Source of the DNA: an uncultured bacterium
GTDB taxonomy: Bacteria; Planctomycetota; UBA1135; GCA-002686595
Direction of reading: 5' to 3'
Length of the DNA: 64,000 nt
NCBI GenBank assembly: GCA_938075305.1
Contig: CALJGV010000031.1
Location: forward strand, 62,001-126,000
Every line of letters starts with the position of its first letter. Positions within the stretch are counted from its first letter, which is position 1. The position numbers were made by a program, and so were the translations under genes. The notes beneath the pieces were generated by a model. It was not told where the DNA came from. It saw only the letters and a list, made by a program, of their open reading frames with translations, and made no database searches. Of the stretch, positions 54,502 through 63,363 are shown in pieces.

Positions 54502-55905
54502 ATGGAAACGGCACTCATCACCATCGCCTACCTCACCTCGGCGGTCCTCTTCATCCTCAGTCTGCGGGGCCTCTCCAGCCAGGAGACCGCGCGCTCGGGG
54601 AACACCTACGGCATGCTCGGCATGGCCATTGCGATCTTCGCAACGGTCACCGCGGGCGGCATTGACCGGTACGCGTTCATCGGCGTCGCCCTCGTCGTCG
54701 GCGCCCTGATCGGCCGTAACATGGCCGCGAAGGTGGCCATGACGGCGATGCCCGAGCTCGTGGCGTTGCTCCACAGCTTCGTCGGCCTGGCCGCCGTCCT
54801 CGTGGGCTATGCGACGTATCTCGCCAAGACGAAGACCGGCTCGGTCTTCGAGACCGAGATCTTCGTCGACGTCTTCATCGGCGGCATCACCTTCACGGGC
54901 TCGGTCGTCGCCTACCTCAAGCTCAAGGGCAGCCTCAGCGGCAGGCCCCTGCTGCTGCCCGGCAGGCACGCCCTGAACCTCGTCGCGGCCCTCGCTGCGG
55001 TGGGCATGGGGTACTGGTTCACCACCTTCGACGGCGCGGAGGGGCTCGTCCCCCTGGCCCTCATGACGGTGATCTCGTTCGCCCTGGGCGCGCACCTGGT
55101 GGCCGCCATCGGTGGCGCCGACATGCCCGTGGTCGTGTCCATGCTCAACAGCTACTCCGGCTGGACGGCCTCCGCGGCAGGCTTCATGCTCGGCAACGAC
55201 CTGCTGATCATCACCGGCGCGCTCGTCGGCAGCAGCGGCGCGATCCTGAGCATCATCATGTGCCGCGCCATGAACCGCTCGATCGTCAACGTGATCTTCG
55301 GCGGCTTCGGCACCGGCGGAGGCGCCCCGGCGCCCGCGGTCGGGTCGGCCGCTGCGGTGACCGGCGATATCCAGGAGACGGACGTGGCCGAGGTGGTCGA
55401 GCGACTCGCCGGGGCGAAGAACGTCATCGTCGTCCCCGGATACGGCATGGCCGTCGCCCGTGCTCAGCACAAGGTCCAGGAGATGACCGAGCTGCTGCGA
55501 GGGCAGGGCGTCAACATCCGCTTCGGCATCCACCCCGTCGCAGGGCGGCTGCCTGGCCACATGAACGTGCTGCTTGCCGAGGCCAACGTGCCTTACGACA
55601 TCGTCCTCGAGATGGACGAGCTCAACGACGACTTCCCGTCCACGGACGTCGTGCTCGTGATCGGCGCCAACGACATCGTCAACCCCAGCGCCATGACCGA
55701 CGAGTCGAGCCCGATCTACGGCATGCCCGTGCTCGAGGTCTGGAAGTCCGAGTTCGTCGTGATGATGAAGCGCAGCCGCGGCACGGGCTACGCGGGCGTG
55801 GACAACCCCCTCTTCGTGGAGCCCTGCACCCGGATGCTCTTCGGGGACGCGGGCGACTCCATGGACGGCATCGTCGGAGCACTCCGCGAGCGCACCGGCT
55901 CCTGA
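54502..55905 (+). CDS. pntB: NAD(P) transhydrogenase subunit beta
   Basis: The 467-residue protein has the remaining membrane helices of domain II (about nine, residues 1-265) with the proton-channel His region in the [18 protein letters not shown] helix. Domain III then binds NADP(H), with [89 protein letters not shown] and MLFGDA. All family landmarks are intact. It forms the transhydrogenase with PntA and supplies NADPH. A U-tailed hairpin terminates the operon. Confidence 0.97.
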   Translation: METALITIAYLTSAVLFILSLRGLSSQETARSGNTYGMLGMAIAIFATVTAGGIDRYAFIGVALVVGALIGRNMAAKVAMTAMPELVALLHSFVGLAAVLVGYATYLAKTKTGSVFETEIFVDVFIGGITFTGSVVAYLKLKGSLSGRPLLLPGRHALNLVAALAAVGMGYWFTTFDGAEGLVPLALMTVISFALGAHLVAAIGGADMPVVVSMLNSYSGWTASAAGFMLGNDLLIITGALVGSSGAILSIIMCRAMNRSIVNVIFGGFGTGGGAPAPAVGSAAAVTGDIQETDVAEVVERLAGAKNVIVVPGYGMAVARAQHKVQEMTELLRGQGVNIRFGIHPVAGRLPGHMNVLLAEANVPYDIVLEMDELNDDFPSTDVVLVIGANDIVNPSAMTDESSPIYGMPVLEVWKSEFVVMMKRSRGTGYAGVDNPLFVEPCTRMLFGDAGDSMDGIVGALRERTGS

Positions 55906-55924
55906 CGGGACCCCGACCCAAGCT

Positions 55925-55965
55925 GGCGGCCGCGCATCCTCCGGGGTACGCGGCCGTCCTTATTT
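55925..55965 (+). terminator. Rho-independent terminator of pntAB
   Basis: CGGCCGCG (55927-55934) pairs with CGCGGCCG (55949-55956) around a 14-base loop and is followed by TCCTTATTT. It is the most classical terminator in the window. Confidence 0.8.
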
Positions 55966-56201
55966 GAGACGCGCCCGAGGCGAAATGGGCAGCAAGCACG
56001 GCCTGCTAGGTGCGGATCGAGCGAGTCCCCGTGGCCCCCTCGCGCCCCGACCTGGGTCGAACGGTGGCGCCTTCGGGAGCGCCCCCCGACCTGGCGAGTT
56101 TCCGATACCGTGCGCCTGCAAAGGGCAGGTCCAGGCCGCCTGCGTCACCCTGTCATGCCCCTTTGGGCCTTCCCGCACCCATTGAACGACTCCTCCATCA
56201 G

Positions 56202-57482
56202 ATGAAGCTCCAACTCCAACCCCTCGTCCCGGTCCTCGCCGCCGGCCTCCTCGCCAGCTCTGCCGCTGGTCAGTCCGTCTTCATCAACGACAACTTCGAG
56301 ACGGACACCTCCGCGGACTACATCATCGCGAACGATGGCTCGCCGGACGGCACCCAGACCTTCGCCTACGACTACATCGCCGCGGGCATCCCCCTGGCTC
56401 CCAACTCGGCGCCCGGAGACACGGGCGGGCTGAGGCTCACCGCCAACGACACCGCGGGCTCGAGCGACGCCTGGACCCTGTTCCACACCAACCCGATCAC
56501 CGCCGACTTCTACGTCCTGAGCGTCGACGTCTGGATGAACTTCGGCTCCGGCTCGGGCACCACGGAGTACGCCGAGGTCGGCGTCGGCGGCGACGGCGCC
56601 ACCTACAACTCCGTCTTCCTACCCATCGAGGGCTCCGGAGCGTTCATCGCCTTCACGGGCGACGGCGGATCCGCGTCTGACTTCCGCTGGTTCCGCGCCG
56701 TCCCGAACACGCCGGCTGGCGAGACGGACAACACCACCCTCCCGAACAGCCACCCGAGCTACCTCGGCCACGGCAGCAACGGAACGGGTTCGTTCTTCCA
56801 GAGCCTCTTCCCCGCTCCCCCGTCCACCGTCGCCGGCTCGCCGGGCAACATCTGGACCACCGTCACCATCGAGGTCGACAACGTCAACGGGCAGATCTCC
56901 TTCTACTTCGACGGCCAGCTGACGTTCCAGGGCGACTTCGCCAACGACTTCAACGGCTACGCGAGCCTGAGCATCGCGGACGTCTTCACGTCCGTGTCCA
57001 CGGCGAACAACTTCACCCTCTACGACAACTTCCGCGTCGAGGTCCCCTCCAGCACGATCGGGAGCAACTACTGCACCGCCAACGCCAACTCGACCGGCCT
57101 CTTCGGCGCAATGGGCGCGGTGGGCAGCGAATTCGCCACGGACAACACCGTGACGCTTTCCGCGGGTGACCTCCCGTCGAACTCCTTCGGCTTCTTCCTG
57201 ACGAGCATGAGCCAGGGCTTCACGGCCAACCCCGGCGGCAGCCAGGGGAACCTGTGCCTCTCGGGCGCCATCGGGCGCTATGTCGGTGCTGGGCAGATCA
57301 AGAACTCTGGTACCGCCGGCGCCTTTGACCTGGCCCTGGACCTCACCCAGACGCCGACCCCGACGGGCCTTATCAGCGTCGCCGCGGGTGAGACCTGGAA
57401 CTTCCAGGCCTGGTATCGCGACGCCGTCGGCGGCTCGGCCACGTCGAACTTCTCCGACGGGCTCTCCATCTCCTTCCAGTGA
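56202..57482 (+). CDS. Secreted concanavalin-like protein with C-terminal WYRD domain
   Basis: The 426-residue precursor has a signal peptide (1-23, AAGQ). Residues 25-285 are a beta-sandwich domain like LamG/concanavalin carbohydrate-binding folds (DNFETDTSADYII, FYVLSVDVWMNFG, WTTVTIEVDNVNGQISFYFDGQLTF, TLYDNFRVE). Residues 286-426 form the WYRD domain: IGSNYC, ANSTGLFGA, GGSQGNLCLSG, IGRY, then GETWNFQAWYRD (396-407) and SNFSDGLSISF. It aligns over its whole length with the end of the protease at 4613, although the N-terminal domains are unrelated. The start is chosen for the signal peptide. Binding of extracellular polysaccharide is a reasonable guess. Confidence 0.85.
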   Translation: MKLQLQPLVPVLAAGLLASSAAGQSVFINDNFETDTSADYIIANDGSPDGTQTFAYDYIAAGIPLAPNSAPGDTGGLRLTANDTAGSSDAWTLFHTNPITADFYVLSVDVWMNFGSGSGTTEYAEVGVGGDGATYNSVFLPIEGSGAFIAFTGDGGSASDFRWFRAVPNTPAGETDNTTLPNSHPSYLGHGSNGTGSFFQSLFPAPPSTVAGSPGNIWTTVTIEVDNVNGQISFYFDGQLTFQGDFANDFNGYASLSIADVFTSVSTANNFTLYDNFRVEVPSSTIGSNYCTANANSTGLFGAMGAVGSEFATDNTVTLSAGDLPSNSFGFFLTSMSQGFTANPGGSQGNLCLSGAIGRYVGAGQIKNSGTAGAFDLALDLTQTPTPTGLISVAAGETWNFQAWYRDAVGGSATSNFSDGLSISFQ

Positions 57483-57531
57483 GCGCATGAGAGCAGGGCG
57501 CGGCGCCCGCGAGCGCGGCGCTCCTCAGGAA

Positions 57532-57571
57532 GAGAGGCCCCGCCGTTCCTCCGGGAACGGCGGGGCCTCTC
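57532..57571. terminator. Perfect 18-bp hairpin between convergent genes
   Basis: Arms 57532-57549 and 57554-57571 are exact complements around a 4-base loop (TCCG). It sits between the WYRD protein gene and the last gene of the phosphorelay operon. No U-run on the plus side; GTTGAAAT follows. Confidence 0.8.
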
Positions 57572-57590
57572 GCGTTGAAATCAGGGGCGG

Positions 57591-58781
57591 TCAGGCGGCG
57601 CCGTCTGCAACCTGTGGCCGCGCGGTGACCTGGACCGATGGGCTGATCGCCCCGGAGGACGCGGCGTCGCAGAGGCGCTCGAGCATGCTCGCCGAGATCA
57701 CGTTCCCGCGCGCGACGATCAGGGTCCCGGAGCTGGCGTAGACGTCCTCGTCGATCACCATCCCCACGTGCAACTCCTTGACGTTCAGGCGCCTGACCAC
57801 CCGCTCCTGCCCGGGGAGCTTCGCGCCCCGGAGGAGCTGGAGCGCGCGCGGCTCGAACCGGCCACCGTCTCGGGACATGACCCCGACCGCTGACTCCGGG
57901 GAGTGCCCACGGACGACCAGTTCATCGAACACAAGCGCCGCTGAGAGGGCCAGCGTCCCCACCTCCACCGTCCGCGAGAGGGTCCCGCTGGCGACGCTGT
58001 CAAAGCGAAGCCCCTGGTGGGCGATGATCTCTGCCACCTCCTCCAGACGGGGGATCTTGCACAGGAGCTCCTTGGCCACCTCGGCGTGACGGCTCAGCAT
58101 CTTCTCTGCGTGGGAGGAGAGCGGCTCTCCGTTGGAGCGCCGGTGGAGAATGTCCGGCGGGACGGCGATGTGACCGATCTGGGAGAGCAGCGCGGCCGTC
58201 TCGAATCGCCAGGGGTCGGCGAGGCGGAGGCCCAGGGCGATCTGGCGGACGTACGCGCGCACTCGGCTCGAGCGCCCGAAGGTCTCCGGGCTCGAGAGGG
58301 CGAGCACATCCACGAGGACCTCGATGCTGCCCCGAACCGTCTCCTCCAGCAGCAGGCGCTCGGCCTCGAACAGGCTGAATTGCTCCAGCCCGGCATCCAC
58401 CGCCGACCGGAAAGTCTGGGGAGGGCATGGCTTGGTCAGGAAGCGGAAGATGTGGCCCTGATTCACCGCGTCGATCGCCGCGTCAAGGTCCGCGTTGCCC
58501 GACAGCATCAGACGCACCGTGCTGGGGCAGAGCTCGCGAGCATGCTCGAGGAACTCCGCGCCGTTCATCTCCGGCATCTGGTAGTCGCAGATCACCAGGG
58601 CGAAGGGTCCATCCTCCTTCAGCGCGGCGAGGCCAGCCTGCGCGCCGCAGGCGATCTGGATGTCGTACGTCTTGCGGTGGACCCTCCGGATGCCGTCGAG
58701 CAGGCTCTGCTCGTCGTCCACCACGAGGATCCGCCGGTCCGAGTGACCGCGCGGAGTCTGTACTTGCGGCTGCGTCGACAT
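57591..58781 (-). CDS. Response regulator with degenerate HD domain
   Basis: The 396-residue protein has a receiver domain (residues 17-135) with VVDDE (20-24), phospho-acceptor Asp66 in VICDYQMP and Lys in FLTKPCPP. A helical linker leads to an HD-GYP-like domain (150-300). The usual HDIGK is replaced by LLSQIGHIAVPP (199-208), and no HHExxDGxGYP is present, so both metal-binding hallmarks are lost. It therefore should not hydrolyse cyclic di-GMP and may act by protein binding. The C-terminal 100 residues are unrecognised. It is the last gene of the phosphorelay operon; the HDOD gene ends 5 bases before it. Confidence 0.88.
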   Translation of the reverse strand: MSTQPQVQTPRGHSDRRILVVDDEQSLLDGIRRVHRKTYDIQIACGAQAGLAALKEDGPFALVICDYQMPEMNGAEFLEHARELCPSTVRLMLSGNADLDAAIDAVNQGHIFRFLTKPCPPQTFRSAVDAGLEQFSLFEAERLLLEETVRGSIEVLVDVLALSSPETFGRSSRVRAYVRQIALGLRLADPWRFETAALLSQIGHIAVPPDILHRRSNGEPLSSHAEKMLSRHAEVAKELLCKIPRLEEVAEIIAHQGLRFDSVASGTLSRTVEVGTLALSAALVFDELVVRGHSPESAVGVMSRDGGRFEPRALQLLRGAKLPGQERVVRRLNVKELHVGMVIDEDVYASSGTLIVARGNVISASMLERLCDAASSGAISPSVQVTARPQVADGAA

Positions 58782-58786
58782 CGCTC

Positions 58787-59944
58787 TCAGGCCGCGTCGG
58801 CTCCCCCGGGGCGAACGAGTTGCTCGGCGAGTGAGCGCCACTCGGGGACGCGGCTCAGGACTCCGAGCCGGCGAAGATGGTCCTCGTCCATCGGCGTGGC
58901 GGGTGCGTGATCATCCAGGGTGACCTCGTGGGCGAGCGCGTCCGCCACGTGCACCGCCGTCACGATCCCGAACTTCCGGGGCTCGGCCGCCGACGGGTCG
59001 TGGTGCCGGCCGACCGCCTCGACCACGGGGAGCGGGATCCCCCAGAGCGTCAGCAGGTACGCGCCGACGCTCGCGTGGAGCGGCACCTCACCCTCAAGCG
59101 CCGCCTGGTCCACGGCCCCGGCCGACGCGAGCACGAGCCGCCCTACGTCGTGGAGGAGCCCCGCAAGGAAGAACCTGTCCGCGACCTCACGCTCGTCGGA
59201 CATGCCGCGGGCGATGTTCGCGACCAGGGAACCGTGCGCCTGCTCACGGTGGAGCGAGAAGCCCGGCTGCGCCGCCGAGGCGCTGAAGCCCTGATGCACC
59301 TCGGCCGACAGGACGAGCATCCGCACGAGGTTCATCCCGAGGTACGAGGTCGCGTCTCGGACGCTCTCCACTCGCTGGGCCACCGCGAACATGCTCGAGT
59401 TGGCCAGCTGGATCAGCTTCATGCTGATCGCCGCGTCCCGCTCGATGATGGACGCGACCTCGTTGAGCCCTGCATCGGGGTCATTCATGACCCGCGTGAG
59501 CTCGCTGTAGACCTCCGGGACGGAGGGCAGCGCGCCCCTGGACCCCACCAGGTCACGCATGCGATCCGTCGTGGACGCGAGGCGCGTCCGGAAGGCGCGC
59601 TCGATCGCTTCCCGAAGCTCCATGGGGTCGCACGGCTTGGAGAACGACTGGTGGGCGAGGAGCGCGGCGGGGAGGGTCGACTTCACGCCAGCCGCGCCAG
59701 TGAGGAGCAGCCGGACCGTGCCCGGGAAGCGCTCCTGGACGACCCCCAGGAGCTCCGCACCGTTCATCGGCGCCATGTTCAGGTCCGTCATCACGACGTC
59801 GGTGGGGTGATCCTCCATGAACGAGAGCGCCTCCGCCCCCGTCAGGAAGAAGTGGGAATCCCACTCCTTGCGCTGTGAGTAGAACTGGCGCCGGATGGCG
59901 TCCAGGACCATCTGCTCGTCGTCGACGACTACCAGCCGCTTCAA
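58787..59944 (-). CDS. Response regulator with HDOD output domain
   Basis: The 385-residue protein has a receiver domain (1-125) with VVDDEQ and phospho-acceptor Asp54 in VMTDLNMAPMNG. An HDOD domain (137-330) follows: LPSVPEVYSELTRVMNDPDAGLNEVASIIERDAAISMKLIQLANSSMF is the typical start. The later GLLHDVGRLVLAS keeps an HD-like core. HDOD proteins mostly bind partners rather than hydrolyse nucleotides, and take part in signalling and stress control. The start overlaps the kinase stop by 4 bases (ATGA), and the next gene is a related receiver-HD protein. Confidence 0.92.
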   Translation of the reverse strand: MKRLVVVDDEQMVLDAIRRQFYSQRKEWDSHFFLTGAEALSFMEDHPTDVVMTDLNMAPMNGAELLGVVQERFPGTVRLLLTGAAGVKSTLPAALLAHQSFSKPCDPMELREAIERAFRTRLASTTDRMRDLVGSRGALPSVPEVYSELTRVMNDPDAGLNEVASIIERDAAISMKLIQLANSSMFAVAQRVESVRDATSYLGMNLVRMLVLSAEVHQGFSASAAQPGFSLHREQAHGSLVANIARGMSDEREVADRFFLAGLLHDVGRLVLASAGAVDQAALEGEVPLHASVGAYLLTLWGIPLPVVEAVGRHHDPSAAEPRKFGIVTAVHVADALAHEVTLDDHAPATPMDEDHLRRLGVLSRVPEWRSLAEQLVRPGGADAA

Positions 59945-61191
59945 GAGACGGCCTCCCGCTCACGGCCCAGGGGCAGGCGAATGGTGAAGGTGGTCCCCAC
60001 CCCCACCTCGCTCTCGACGGAGATGGTCCCCTGGTGCTCCTGGACCACCACCTTGTGCGCCATCGAAAGGCCCTGTCCCGTGCCGTCGCCCACAGCCTTC
60101 GTGGTGAAGAACGGGTCGAAGATCCGCTGCCGGATCTCGGGCGGGATGCCCGCGCCGGTGTCGCTCACACGGATCTCGGCGAACCCCCCGGCGTGGCGAG
60201 TGCTGAGCTTGATGAGGCCCTTCTCAGACGCCCCGTCCCCGAACTTCTCCCGCAGCGCGTAGGCGGCGTTCACGATCATGTTCAGGAGGACCTGTGAGAT
60301 CTCGCCCGCGTGACAGAAGACGTGCGGGAGGCCCTCGTCGAGATCCCTCTCCACGTTGGCGACGTACTTCCACTCGTGGGAGGCGACGTTGATCGTGGTC
60401 TCCAGCGACCGATTGAGGTCCGCGAGGGCCATCTCCGACGCGCCGGAGTGCGAGAACTCCTTCATCGCCTTCACGATGGTGCTCACCCGTTGGAGCCCCT
60501 CGATGGACTGGTCAAGGGCCGTCGGGAACTCCTCGAGGATGTAGTCGAGCTCCATTTCCTCGAAGGTCTCCTTCAGCGCCTTCGCCTCACCTTCGCAGTC
60601 CCCGCCTGCGATGGCGGTCTCCAGGAGCTCGCGGACCCTGCCGAGGGCCGGCGCGAGCTGCTCGAACGTGTCCTTCAAGAAGCGGGTGTTATCCCCGACG
60701 AACTGAGTTGGCGTGTTGATCTCGTGGGCGACCCCCGCCGCGAGCTGGCCGATGGACTCCATCTTCTGGGCGAGCAGAAGCTGGGCGTGGGTCTCCTTGA
60801 GCATGTCCGTGGCCTCACGCAGGCCGAGGTGAACCGCGATCCGCGCCTTCACCTCGCCCATGTGGAAGGGCTTGGCGATGCAGTCGCAACCGCCCACGGC
60901 GAACGCGCGCTCGATGTTGGCGGGCTCCGAGTGGCTCGTCAGGAAGAGCACCGGGATGGCGGCTGTCTTGGGCATGGCCTTGAGGCGCAGGCAGGCCTCG
61001 AAGCCATCCATGGAGGGCATCCGGACGTCGAGCAAGATGATGGCCGGGTGGTGCTCCGCGGCCATCTCGATCGCCTCGAGACCGTCGGAGCCCTCGACGG
61101 TCCGATAGCCGGATTTCGAGAGCGATCGGGCCAGCAGGGTTCGGTTCGTGCGGTTGTCGTCGACGATGAGGATGGTCTGGGGAGCACTCAT
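59941..61191 (-). CDS. Response regulator-histidine kinase (receiver first)
   Basis: The 416-residue protein has a receiver domain at the N-terminus (VDDNRTN at 10-16, Asp55 in LLDVRMPSMDG), then a coiled linker and an atypical HisKA with His156 in GVAHEINTPTQFV (the HEINTP motif of the HPK4-type). A HATPase with NMIVNAAYAL, DTGAGIPP and GTGQGLSMAH follows. There is no membrane or sensing domain, so it is an internal relay. The receiver can take phosphate from an Hpt protein, such as the adjacent gene's product. It overlaps its upstream and downstream neighbours by 4 bases each. Confidence 0.92.
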   Translation of the reverse strand: MSAPQTILIVDDNRTNRTLLARSLSKSGYRTVEGSDGLEAIEMAAEHHPAIILLDVRMPSMDGFEACLRLKAMPKTAAIPVLFLTSHSEPANIERAFAVGGCDCIAKPFHMGEVKARIAVHLGLREATDMLKETHAQLLLAQKMESIGQLAAGVAHEINTPTQFVGDNTRFLKDTFEQLAPALGRVRELLETAIAGGDCEGEAKALKETFEEMELDYILEEFPTALDQSIEGLQRVSTIVKAMKEFSHSGASEMALADLNRSLETTINVASHEWKYVANVERDLDEGLPHVFCHAGEISQVLLNMIVNAAYALREKFGDGASEKGLIKLSTRHAGGFAEIRVSDTGAGIPPEIRQRIFDPFFTTKAVGDGTGQGLSMAHKVVVQEHQGTISVESEVGVGTTFTIRLPLGREREAVS

Positions 61192-61805
61192 GATCGGGCA
61201 CCTCCAGCGCGGAACGCCTCGACCGCGAGCCGCAAGCGAGCCAGCTCGACCTCGAGCTCGGCGGTCACGTCCTTCGAGTCGCCCCTCTTGAGGTGGAGCT
61301 CCACCTCGCAGGCCAACGTCCTCAGCCCCTCGGCCCCTACGTTCGCCGCGGCCCCGCGCAGCTCATGGGCGATCGCCGCGATCCGATCCGTGTCCCCCAC
61401 AGCACCCGCCTGGCGCATCTGCTGGAGCTGCATGGGGACCTGCTCCAGGAAGATCCCGAGCATCTCCCCGAGCAGTTCCGCGTCCCCTTCGAAGCGCTGG
61501 AGCGCGGAGTGAACGGCGAGCGCCAGGGAGTGTGGCTCCGCAGGTGCGGCGCCGGTGATCGAGTTCAGGAGCTCCGCGAGATCGCGGAGTTCGTCCGTGG
61601 ACATCGAGTCTGTGATGGCGGGCCAGGGGCCCAGGGCGCGGCTGGAGGCGCAGAGGTGCCCTTCGAGGACCCCTGCCCGGACCACGGATACGAGCTCCCT
61701 CAGGCGCTCCGCGACCTCCGACCCCAGGCCAGGCCCTATCTCCAATGCCCTGAGCAGGTCGACAGATTGATGCAGCGCGGAGTCGTGATTGGTAGGGACT
61801 TGCAT
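61188..61805 (-). CDS. Hpt-domain phosphotransfer protein
   Basis: The 205-residue protein has an unrecognised N-terminal segment (1-90) and an Hpt domain (95-195) with the phospho-histidine His147 in IAHELRGAAANVGAEGL, the HxLKGxxxxxG pattern. It should relay phosphate between receiver domains. It is the first gene of the operon, upstream of the receiver-kinase gene. Together they form His-Asp-His-Asp relay parts, and it could also accept phosphate from the H-NOX-linked hybrid kinase elsewhere in the window; that link is speculation. Confidence 0.85.
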   Translation of the reverse strand: MQVPTNHDSALHQSVDLLRALEIGPGLGSEVAERLRELVSVVRAGVLEGHLCASSRALGPWPAITDSMSTDELRDLAELLNSITGAAPAEPHSLALAVHSALQRFEGDAELLGEMLGIFLEQVPMQLQQMRQAGAVGDTDRIAAIAHELRGAAANVGAEGLRTLACEVELHLKRGDSKDVTAELEVELARLRLAVEAFRAGGARS

Positions 61806-62030
61806 TGGCGTGAGGGGCGCGGCCTTCGGTTAAGGGTAAACCCCCATAGCCCGCGCAAGAGCCTGATCGGGAGTCCTCCCCGGGGACCTTTAGAAATCCC
61901 CACACCCACGGCCTGCAGCCCCAGAAGGGCACACGTACCGCTCCCAGACCCGCGGCGCCTCCTCGAGAAGCTCGCCACCGCCACAAGCTCGCTACGAGAC
62001 ACGTGAGGCCGGGCGCCTCCAACGGGTCTC

Positions 62031-62046
62031 GGGGCCAGATGGCCCC
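62031..62046 (-). terminator. Short hairpin after the small Cys protein gene
   Basis: GGGGCC-AGAT-GGCCCC lies 24 bases past the stop. The stem is only 6 bp, with no U-tract, so the call is weak. Confidence 0.3.
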
Positions 62047-62069
62047 CGGTCAGGCGGGTCGAGGCTGCC

Positions 62070-62294
62070 CTAGCGCCCGTTGGCGTGGGAGCAGGTGAAG
62101 CACTTGTGGTAGAGACCGCGCTGCTTCGACTGGCACTGGTTCTGGGTGAGGCGGTGCTGGATGAGCGGCGTGACACCGTCCACGCGCGTCGGGCACTGCA
62201 TTGCGGGCTCAGCCTTGGGCTTCGCCGCTGCGTGATCCACGCCGGACTCGAACAGTTCGGCCTGGACGGCCGGTCCTTGGTTGCTCCCGCTCAT
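62070..62294 (-). CDS. Small Cys-containing protein with CFTCSH end
   Basis: The 74-residue protein has four cysteines, Cys34, Cys54, Cys65 and Cys68, plus His70 in KCFTCSHANGR, fitting a small zinc or iron site. The N-terminal 30 residues look disordered. NQCQSKQRGLYHKCFTC is the ordered core. A strong Shine-Dalgarno site (GAGGAGGAG) lies 7 bases before the ATG, which supports this start and expression. I do not recognise the family; the function is unknown. Confidence 0.75.
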   Translation of the reverse strand: MSGSNQGPAVQAELFESGVDHAAAKPKAEPAMQCPTRVDGVTPLIQHRLTQNQCQSKQRGLYHKCFTCSHANGR

Positions 62295-62301
62295 CTGTGC
62301 T

Positions 62302-62310
62302 CTCCTCCTC
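62302..62310 (-). promoter_or_regulatory. Strong Shine-Dalgarno site of the small Cys protein
   Basis: The minus strand reads GAGGAGGAG, 7 bases ahead of the ATG at 62294. It is stronger than any other site noticed in the window and fixes the start against the longer frame. Confidence 0.75.
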
Positions 62311-62317
62311 AGACGCT

Positions 62318-62334
62318 GATGCGCTCGGCGCATC
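62318..62334. repeat. Perfect 7-bp inverted repeat just upstream of the Shine-Dalgarno
   Basis: GATGCGC and GCGCATC flank TCG, 7 bases upstream of the Shine-Dalgarno of the small Cys protein. It could form an mRNA hairpin in the leader or an operator. Confidence 0.45.
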
Positions 62335-62453
62335 CGGTCACGGATCCCCTCTCCTCACCGATGATCCATCGACACCGGGAAAACGCCCGGCACCCCGACC
62401 CTCGGTGCGCCAGCCACGTTCTAAAGGGGCTATCGGTCCGCTGCGCTGAGGAT

Positions 62454-62469
62454 TGACCAAAAAATGACC
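62454..62469. repeat. Direct repeat TGACC-A6-TGACC
   Basis: Two TGACC units 11 bases apart flank six A residues, immediately after the TIM-barrel gene's stop and about 160 bases before the small Cys protein start. Phasing of one helical turn suggests a binding site. The T-run on the minus strand could also aid termination. Confidence 0.35.
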
Positions 62470-62479
62470 GCTTCGGGGC

Positions 62480-63352
62480 TCACGACGCGCCCGAGGCCCC
62501 CAAGCCCAGGCGAATCGAGGTCATCGCCTCACGCGCGGCGTCCGGCCCGCGATGGCCGTCGCGGGAGAGCTCCACCGCGGCGACGCCCGTGAAGCCACTC
62601 CTGACGAGCCCACCGAGGGCATCTGCGAGGTCCAGGTCCCCCTGGCCGAAAGCGACATGCTGGTGAAGGCCCCTCGGGCAGTCCGCCAGGTGAACGTGCG
62701 CCAGCCGCGGGGCCCAGCGCTCGATGACGCCGCTCACTGGCTCGTCGCCGGTCACCACGCAGTGCCCCACGTCCAGGGTCAGGCCCAGCCGATCGAGGGT
62801 CGACCCTCCCCGCTCGAGGAGGGCCGCGAAGCCCGCCGGGCGCTCCACGAACATCCCCGGCTCCGGCTCGAAGGCGACGCGTACCGCCGCCCCGGCCGCA
62901 TGTTCGAGCACCTGCGCGAGGCCCTCGACGAGGCGATCGCCCAGCCCATGGCCCGGCTCCCCATCGAGGGTGCCGTGCTCACCCTCGGGGGCCGAGCCCG
63001 CCCAGAGGGAGACCACGCCCGCCCCGAGGTCCGCGGCGAGGTCCACACAGCGCCTGTAGAAGTCGATGCGCCTCGACCGGCCACGGGCGTCCGCCTCCAG
63101 GAGTGAGGGGCGGTGCTTGCGCCGGGGATCCAGCAGGAACCGCGCGCCCGTCTCGATGGCGACGGCGAGGCCCAGATCCTGCAGCCGAGCTTGGATGCCA
63201 GCCACCTCGCCCTGTCGCAGGTGAAAGGGGTCCAGCCCGCCCACGTCTGGCGTGATCGCGACGGCCTCGTAGCCGAGGTCTCCGATGAGGTCGAGCGCCT
63301 CCGGGAGACGATGGGAGCCCAGCCCGTTCGTGTTGTAGCCGATCCGGAACAT
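62480..63352 (-). CDS. Sugar phosphate isomerase/epimerase-like TIM-barrel protein
   Basis: The 290-residue protein belongs to the AP endonuclease 2-like TIM-barrel superfamily (COG1082). Motifs are YNTNGLGSHRLPEALDLI at the start, VVSLWAGSAP, VAFEPEPGMFVERP with the metal Glu, LTLDVGHCVVTGDEP with Asp and His, HVHLADCPRGLHQHVAFGQGDL, and VAAVELSRDGH at the end. These give a divalent metal site of the xylose-isomerase-like fold. It resembles EboC-like cluster proteins and other uncharacterised epimerases; the substrate is unknown. It lies 11 bases after the TatA/B-like gene and is probably co-transcribed. Confidence 0.85.
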   Translation of the reverse strand: MFRIGYNTNGLGSHRLPEALDLIGDLGYEAVAITPDVGGLDPFHLRQGEVAGIQARLQDLGLAVAIETGARFLLDPRRKHRPSLLEADARGRSRRIDFYRRCVDLAADLGAGVVSLWAGSAPEGEHGTLDGEPGHGLGDRLVEGLAQVLEHAAGAAVRVAFEPEPGMFVERPAGFAALLERGGSTLDRLGLTLDVGHCVVTGDEPVSGVIERWAPRLAHVHLADCPRGLHQHVAFGQGDLDLADALGGLVRSGFTGVAAVELSRDGHRGPDAAREAMTSIRLGLGASGAS

Positions 63353-63363
63353 GAGCCCGTGGA

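Noticed and set aside
52858..55560. Long open frame (about 900 codons) opposite pntAB
   Set aside because: Asp/His/Gly-rich, no motif or start signal; it lies opposite two unmistakable transhydrogenase genes, so it is a shadow.
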